9,499 bases of DNA, from NCBI GenBank assembly GCA_003557085.1, contig PWPR01000013.1:1-9499 (forward strand). The letters are read 5' to 3'. The position numbers and the translations under genes are program-made. Source of the stretch: Clostridia bacterium (GTDB taxonomy: Bacteria; Bacillota; UBA994; PWPR01). Below, piece after piece: positions 5,346-9,499 of this stretch. Below the pieces are notes generated by a model. The model saw only the letters and a program-made list of their open reading frames with translations, was not told the origin of the DNA and did no database searches. Positions within the stretch are counted from its first letter, which is position 1; each line of letters begins with the position of its first letter.

Positions 5346-5378
5346 AAATAGGCTGCAATTTATTGCAGCCTATTTTTT
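5346..5378 (+). terminator. Internal terminator between binding protein and ATPase genes
   Basis: AAATAGGCTGCAA (5346-5358) pairs perfectly over 13 bases with TTGCAGCCTATTT (5363-5375) around TTTA, followed by T's to 5378. It sits 10 bases after the DUF3798 stop and about 12 before the next ribosome binding site. Partial read-through would give much binding protein and less ATPase and permease. Confidence 0.88.
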
Positions 5379-5390
5379 ATCAGTTTTAGA

Positions 5391-5397
5391 AAGGAGG
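5391..5397 (+). promoter_or_regulatory. Ribosome binding site that decides the ATPase start
   Basis: AAGGAGG is a full anti-16S match. It is eight bases before ATA at 5406 and 32 bases before the first ATG at 5430, so it supports initiation at the ATA codon. Confidence 0.7.
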
Positions 5398-5405
5398 CTA
5401 TTAAA

Positions 5406-6998
5406 ATAGAAAAGAAGAAATTACTATCTATGCAGAAAATCACTAAAGATTATTCTGGAGTAGTGGTACTAAAGGATATAGATCTAGAGTTAAAAGAAGG
5501 AGAGATTCATGCTCTACTAGGTGAAAATGGAGCAGGAAAATCTACATTGATGAATATTCTTTTTGGGATGTCTGTAATTCATGATACAGGAGGATTCCAA
5601 GGAGAGATATTATTTGAAGAGGAAGAAGCAAATATAACTTCTCCACTAGATGCAATGGGTTTAGGTATTGGAATGGTACATCAAGAATTTATGCTTATAC
5701 CAGGGTTTTCAATTACCGAGAACATTAAATTAAATAGAGAAATTACAAGGTCAAATTTAGTAAGTAAAGTTTTTGGAAAACAGATGGAAACCTTGGACTT
5801 TGATCAAATGAATAGTGATGCTAGACAAGCGCTAGACACCCTAAATATAGGGATTGATGAATATGTCAAGGTTGCAGGACTTCCTGTTGGTTATATGCAG
5901 TTTGTTGAAATTGCTAGAGAAATTGATAAGAAAAATATAAAGATCTTGGTTTTTGATGAGCCAACTGCTGTTTTGGCAGAGTCTGAAGCTCAAAGTCTTT
6001 TGGATGCTGTTCAAATTCTTGCAGAAAAAGGAATAGCTATCTTATTTATTTCTCACAGACTTGATGAGGTAATGCAAATTGCAGATAGAATAACTATTTT
6101 GAAAGATGGACGCTTAGTTGATACAGTCAGTAAAGAGGACACTTCAACAGTGGAAATAGCAGAAAAAATGGTTGGACGAAAAATAGAGAGAATGGTGAGA
6201 GAAGTTCGGGACTTAAGTGCTGAGCCAACAATTCTTTCTTTAAAAAACTTAAGAGTAGAAATGCCAGGAGAAACTGTTCTTGGTGTCAATCTAGATATTC
6301 ATAAAGGTGAAATATTTGGAATAGGTGGCTTAGGGGGACAGGGCAAAATAGGCATAGCTAATGGTCTTATGGGGCTCTACCCAACAAGGGGCGAAGTTTT
6401 AGTAAATGGAGAGCCACTTAAATTGAATGATTCTTGCGCCTCACTGAATAATGGTTTTGCTTTTGTTTCAGAGGATAGAAGAGGAATTGGTCTTTTACTA
6501 GATGCCTCAATTGAAATAAATATTGCTACAACAGCTATAAGCGCATTTGATAAATTTATAAAAAGGTTTGCTTTTATTACACAAATTGATCATAGAGGCA
6601 TAAGGCAGCATGCAAGACAAATGATTAGCGAGCTTGATATAAGATGCCAAGGACCAACCCAGCACACTAGAAGGTTAAGTGGAGGCAATCAACAGAAAGT
6701 ATGTATTGCTAGGGCCTTGACATTAGAGCCAGAGATTATACTTGTATCAGAGCCAACTAGAGGTATTGATGTAGGTGCAAAAAGAATTGTACTTGATACT
6801 TTAATAAAGCTAAATAAAGAAAAAGGAATGACAGTTATTATTACGTCTAGTGAGCTTGCAGAGTTGCGTTCTGTTTGTGATAGAATTGCTATTGTAGATA
6901 GAGGAGTAGTTGCTGGAATTGTACCTCCTGATGCATCTGATGCTGAATTTGGATTGCTTATGGCTGGTGGCAAGAAGGAGGTAGATAAGCGTGATTAA
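5406..6998 (+). CDS. Two-domain ABC transporter ATP-binding protein, simple sugar/nucleoside type
   Basis: This is a fused double ATPase of the RbsA/MglA/BmpA-partner class, working on the cytoplasmic side with the two permeases. Numbering from the ATG at 5430 (522 residues): in the first domain Walker A is GENGAGKST (31-39), the Q-loop is Gln85, the signature is the degenerate LPVGYMQ (151-157), Walker B is ILVFDEP (172-178) and the switch His is H209. In the second domain Walker A is the imperfect GLGGQGKI (300-307), SEDRRGIGL lies near 348, the signature is the canonical LSGGNQQK (416-423), and Walker B is IILVSEP, with Ser440 in place of Asp. Degeneracy split between domains is usual in this class. 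The frame stays open back to ATA at 5406, giving IEKKKLLSMQKITKDY, which matches the normal family start; ATG at 5430 would remove eight residues. The end overlaps the next gene by eight bases. Confidence 0.93.
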   Translation: MEKKKLLSMQKITKDYSGVVVLKDIDLELKEGEIHALLGENGAGKSTLMNILFGMSVIHDTGGFQGEILFEEEEANITSPLDAMGLGIGMVHQEFMLIPGFSITENIKLNREITRSNLVSKVFGKQMETLDFDQMNSDARQALDTLNIGIDEYVKVAGLPVGYMQFVEIAREIDKKNIKILVFDEPTAVLAESEAQSLLDAVQILAEKGIAILFISHRLDEVMQIADRITILKDGRLVDTVSKEDTSTVEIAEKMVGRKIERMVREVRDLSAEPTILSLKNLRVEMPGETVLGVNLDIHKGEIFGIGGLGGQGKIGIANGLMGLYPTRGEVLVNGEPLKLNDSCASLNNGFAFVSEDRRGIGLLLDASIEINIATTAISAFDKFIKRFAFITQIDHRGIRQHARQMISELDIRCQGPTQHTRRLSGGNQQKVCIARALTLEPEIILVSEPTRGIDVGAKRIVLDTLIKLNKEKGMTVIITSSELAELRSVCDRIAIVDRGVVAGIVPPDASDAEFGLLMAGGKKEVDKRD

Positions 6999-8025
6999 GA
7001 GTAGGATTCAAAGTATTGGTTTACCAAGAATAATCATTTTCGCATTTCTCTTAGCCCTTTGCTTTACTGCTTTAGTCTTAGGAATACCTATGGATCAACT
7101 TTTCTCTTCAACTCTTGTAAGAGTAGGAATGAATGGAATATTAGTTTTGGCTATGGTTCCCGCAATTGTAAGTGGTATTGGTCCAAACTTTGGTTTGCCA
7201 TTGGGAATTATTTGTGGTTTATTAGGAGTGCTTGTGACTATTGATTTAGACATGAGAGGTTTCACAGCTCTGTTTACAGCTATGATTATATCAATTCCAC
7301 CAGCAGCTATTGTTGGATCTGGGTACGGATGGCTGCTTAATAGAATTAAGGGTTCAGAGATGATGATAGCTACTTATATTGGTTTTTCATCAGTAGCAGT
7401 TATGAATATAGGCTGGATATTACTTCCTTTTAGTAGCCCAGAAACTACTTGGCCTATAGGAAGAGGTCTAAGGCTTACTATTTCACTAGAGGGTAGAATA
7501 GCATCTCTACTTAACAATTTTTGGAGAATACCATTTGGTAATAATCAATTTATACCAACTGGAATGTTACTATTTTTCTTGTTTGCCTGTTTCTTAATGT
7601 GGCTATTCTTAAGGTCAAAAGCTGGTGTTAACATGTATACTGCTGGTGTTAACCCAAGATTTGCTGTTTCATCAGGCATTAATGTTGATAGACAAAGACT
7701 TATAGGTACAATTATGTCAACAGTTTTGGGTGCAATTGGAATTATAGTATATTCTCAAAGCTATACATTCTTGCAGCTATATTTAGCACCAATGTATATG
7801 GCTTTTCCATCAGTAGCAGCTATTTTGATTGGAGGTGCAAGTACAAAAAAAGCCTCTATTTCGAATGTTATAATAGGAGTTTTCCTGTTTCAGGCTCTTT
7901 TAGTAGTTGCGCTTCCTGTTGCAAATGAGATTATGCAAGAAGGAAACTTAGCAGAAATAACAAGAATTATTGTTAGTAATGGTATTATCCTTTACGCTTT
8001 AACTCAAGCAAGGAAGGGTGATTAA
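6991..8025 (+). CDS. ABC transporter permease, BPD_transp_2 (RbsC/BmpA-partner) class, first subunit
   Basis: This 344-residue integral membrane protein has about ten hydrophobic segments, roughly at 13-32, 47-62, 67-85, 92-110, 124-146, 190-207, 236-256, 270-284, 290-310 and 325-340. The block GMNGILVLAMVPAIV then SGIGPNFGLPLG (47-72) occupies the place of the conserved GiDLSVG region of RbsC-type permeases. GVNPRFAVSSGINVDRQR (219-236) is the cytoplasmic coupling loop that contacts the ATPase, and AAILIGGAS (276-284) is the family signature near the end. A longer extracellular loop spans about 147-188. Initiation is at GTG 6991, nine bases after AAGGAGG (6975-6981), overlapping the ATPase stop. 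It pairs with the next gene to form a heterodimeric channel. Confidence 0.92.
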   Translation: MIKSRIQSIGLPRIIIFAFLLALCFTALVLGIPMDQLFSSTLVRVGMNGILVLAMVPAIVSGIGPNFGLPLGIICGLLGVLVTIDLDMRGFTALFTAMIISIPPAAIVGSGYGWLLNRIKGSEMMIATYIGFSSVAVMNIGWILLPFSSPETTWPIGRGLRLTISLEGRIASLLNNFWRIPFGNNQFIPTGMLLFFLFACFLMWLFLRSKAGVNMYTAGVNPRFAVSSGINVDRQRLIGTIMSTVLGAIGIIVYSQSYTFLQLYLAPMYMAFPSVAAILIGGASTKKASISNVIIGVFLFQALLVVALPVANEIMQEGNLAEITRIIVSNGIILYALTQARKGD

Positions 8026-8026
8026 A

Positions 8027-9391
8027 ATGAGAGAAAATAAAACTATCAAGAGCATGCTTAATAGATTGGATAAGGACCAAATTAAAAGATTTCTAGTAAA
8101 TAATATGGTAACCATATTGTTTATTATAATATGTTATTTTGGCTTTAGATTCTCAGGACTTTCCTTTTCGTTCTACTTAAGAGATATAACGACGAGAGTT
8201 GGGCGTAATTCATTCTTGATTTTAGCGCTTATTATACCTGTAATTGCTGGAATGGGGCTTAACTTTGCTATTGTAATTGGAGCTATGGCAGGACAAATAG
8301 CTTTATTATTAGTTACATTGTTTGGATGGAATGGAATAGGGGGATTATTAGCAGCTGTAGTAATATCTACGCCATTTGCACTTCTATTTGGTTTTCTTTT
8401 AGGGTCTCTTCTGAATAAAACCAAAGGACAAGAGATGATTACAAGTTTAGTTCTTGGGCTATTTGCAAACGGAATTTACCAGTTCATCTTTTTAATCTTG
8501 GTTGGAGGTATAATCCCGTGGCCAGACCCCCAGATGTTGTTAAATAGAGGATATGGTATTAGAAATACCATTGGTCTTGGTGATGGTGTTGAGGTTGGAG
8601 TAAGCAAATCTTTAGATAGAATTGTTGGCTGGTCAGTACCTGATACAATGATCCGCTTTGCTTTGATTGCACTTGCAGGAGTAGCAATATATTACTTCAT
8701 AAGAAGAGTACGAGGAATATCAGCTGTAGAAACAGATGCAATTGGTAAAAGGAATGTTATTTTAATTGGTATGGTTGGATTTGCTGCTATAATGGGCGGA
8801 TTTTACGCTAAAATGACGGCAAGCCCTATAAATGGTATAAATATCCCTGTTATTACTTATCTTGTTGTTGGGCTACTTTGTTTATTTAATTTATTCATTG
8901 TAAATACAAAACTAGGACAAGATTTTAGAGCTATAGGTAATGACATGCACGTAGCAGAGGTTGCTGGAATTAAGGTAGAAAGAACTAGAATTAAAGCAAT
9001 AATCTTTTCTATAGTTTTTGCTGCATGGGGTCAAATAATCTTTTTGCAAAACTTAGGAAACCTCAATACATATGGAGCACATACTCAGGTAGGTATGTTT
9101 GCGATTGCAGCCATTCTGATCGGTGGAGCTTCAGTAGCTAAAGCTACAATTGGACATGCCATTTTAGGTGCTGTATTATTCCATACTCTCTTTATAGTTT
9201 CACCTTTAGCAGGAAGAAATCTATTTGGAGATGCGCAAATTGGTGAGTATTTTAGAGCTTTTGTTGCATATGGTGTAATTGCACTAGCACTTGTAATGCA
9301 TGCACTTAGAAAAAGGCTTCAAGCTCAAGATTTACTTAGAATGAAAGAAGCAGCAGAGTTAGAAAAAGCAGAACTGGAAAAAGCAGATTAA
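8027..9391 (+). CDS. ABC transporter permease, BPD_transp_2 class, second subunit with long C-terminal tail
   Basis: This 454-residue membrane protein is related to the preceding permease: it shares the block RNSFLILALIIPVIAGMG (60-77), the coupling loop IGNDMHVAEVAGIKVER (303-319) and AAILIGGASV (361-370). It is about 110 residues longer because of an extended N-terminus, more sequence in the middle (about 160-300, with extra hydrophobic segments near 209-225, 243-260 and 273-292) and a charged tail. The tail (about 427-454) is predicted to be a cytoplasmic helix and contains the repeat AELEKAELEKAD. ATG at 8027 is one base after the previous stop region and eight after AAGGG (8014-8018). 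An in-frame GTG at 8018 lies within that site and is less likely. This is the last gene of the importer, followed by a terminator. Confidence 0.92.
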   Translation: MRENKTIKSMLNRLDKDQIKRFLVNNMVTILFIIICYFGFRFSGLSFSFYLRDITTRVGRNSFLILALIIPVIAGMGLNFAIVIGAMAGQIALLLVTLFGWNGIGGLLAAVVISTPFALLFGFLLGSLLNKTKGQEMITSLVLGLFANGIYQFIFLILVGGIIPWPDPQMLLNRGYGIRNTIGLGDGVEVGVSKSLDRIVGWSVPDTMIRFALIALAGVAIYYFIRRVRGISAVETDAIGKRNVILIGMVGFAAIMGGFYAKMTASPINGINIPVITYLVVGLLCLFNLFIVNTKLGQDFRAIGNDMHVAEVAGIKVERTRIKAIIFSIVFAAWGQIIFLQNLGNLNTYGAHTQVGMFAIAAILIGGASVAKATIGHAILGAVLFHTLFIVSPLAGRNLFGDAQIGEYFRAFVAYGVIALALVMHALRKRLQAQDLLRMKEAAELEKAELEKAD

Positions 9392-9405
9392 AAAGGCTCT
9401 ATAAT

Positions 9406-9446
9406 AAATGGTGTTGGTGATTGGAAGCCAGCATCATTTTTCTTTT
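9406..9446 (+). terminator. Intrinsic terminator closing the importer operon
   Basis: AAATGGTGTTGG (9406-9417) pairs with CCAGCATCATTT (9428-9439), including two G-U pairs, around a ten-base loop. TTTTTCTTTT follows from 9437. The remaining 53 bases to the window end hold no gene; a lone TATAAT at 9484-9489 has no good -35. Confidence 0.82.
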
Positions 9447-9499
9447 AAAAAAGTAGTGAGACAAAAGACACACTCTGATAAAATATAATCACCAAACTA

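Noticed and set aside
7059..7244. Out-of-frame plus-strand frame of 61 residues within the first permease
   Set aside because: It is contained in the permease gene in another frame, rich in Trp, Cys and Ser, with no binding site.
9484..9489. TATAAT as a promoter for a gene beyond the window
   Set aside because: The nearest -35-like sequence (GAGACA, 9458-9463) is 20 bases away and weak, and the following gene is not visible.

Overview
The window looks like chromosomal DNA from an AT-rich, low-GC Gram-positive anaerobe, most likely in the Clostridia. The signs are strong AGGAGG-type ribosome binding sites, frequent GTG and TTG starts, many intrinsic terminators, two lipobox lipoproteins and a DUF3798-type solute-binding protein. 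Every supported gene lies on the + strand. No phage, insertion sequence, CRISPR or integrase is visible.

Layout. (1) 1-361: the C-terminal end of an oligopeptide/dipeptide ABC transporter ATPase and its terminator. (2) 454-2124: a three-gene unit with its own promoter: a small lipoprotein of unknown function, a small HExxH metallopeptidase and an alpha/beta hydrolase. The genes are nearly touching or overlapping, and the terminator hairpin holds the hydrolase stop codon in its loop. (3) 2177-3319: a class V PLP-dependent enzyme related to cysteine desulfurases but without the usual active-site cysteine loop. (4) 3386-3566: a solitary tRNA-Arg(TCG) with a near-perfect promoter and a 21-bp terminator stem. 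(5) 3567-4151: about 590 bases without a conventional gene. It holds a candidate small structured RNA (about 3698-3800) and an AT-only palindrome next to a TATAAT box. (6) 4152-9446: a four-gene ABC importer: a DUF3798 lipoprotein, a double-domain sugar/nucleoside-type ATPase and two RbsC/BmpA-class permeases, closed by a terminator.

How the genes work together. The last four genes form one complete import system. The lipoprotein should capture a solute outside the membrane, the two dissimilar permeases should form the channel, and the two-domain ATPase should drive it. A 13-bp intrinsic terminator sits between the binding-protein gene and the rest, which would give more binding protein than membrane parts. 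The substrate is not known from sequence. The permease and ATPase class points to a ribose-, nucleoside- or similar small polar ligand, but the binding protein belongs to an uncharacterised family.

The points most worth a second look are the orphan DUF3798 importer, the apparent ATA start codon of its ATPase, the candidate small RNA upstream of it, and the lipoprotein-metallopeptidase-hydrolase unit.
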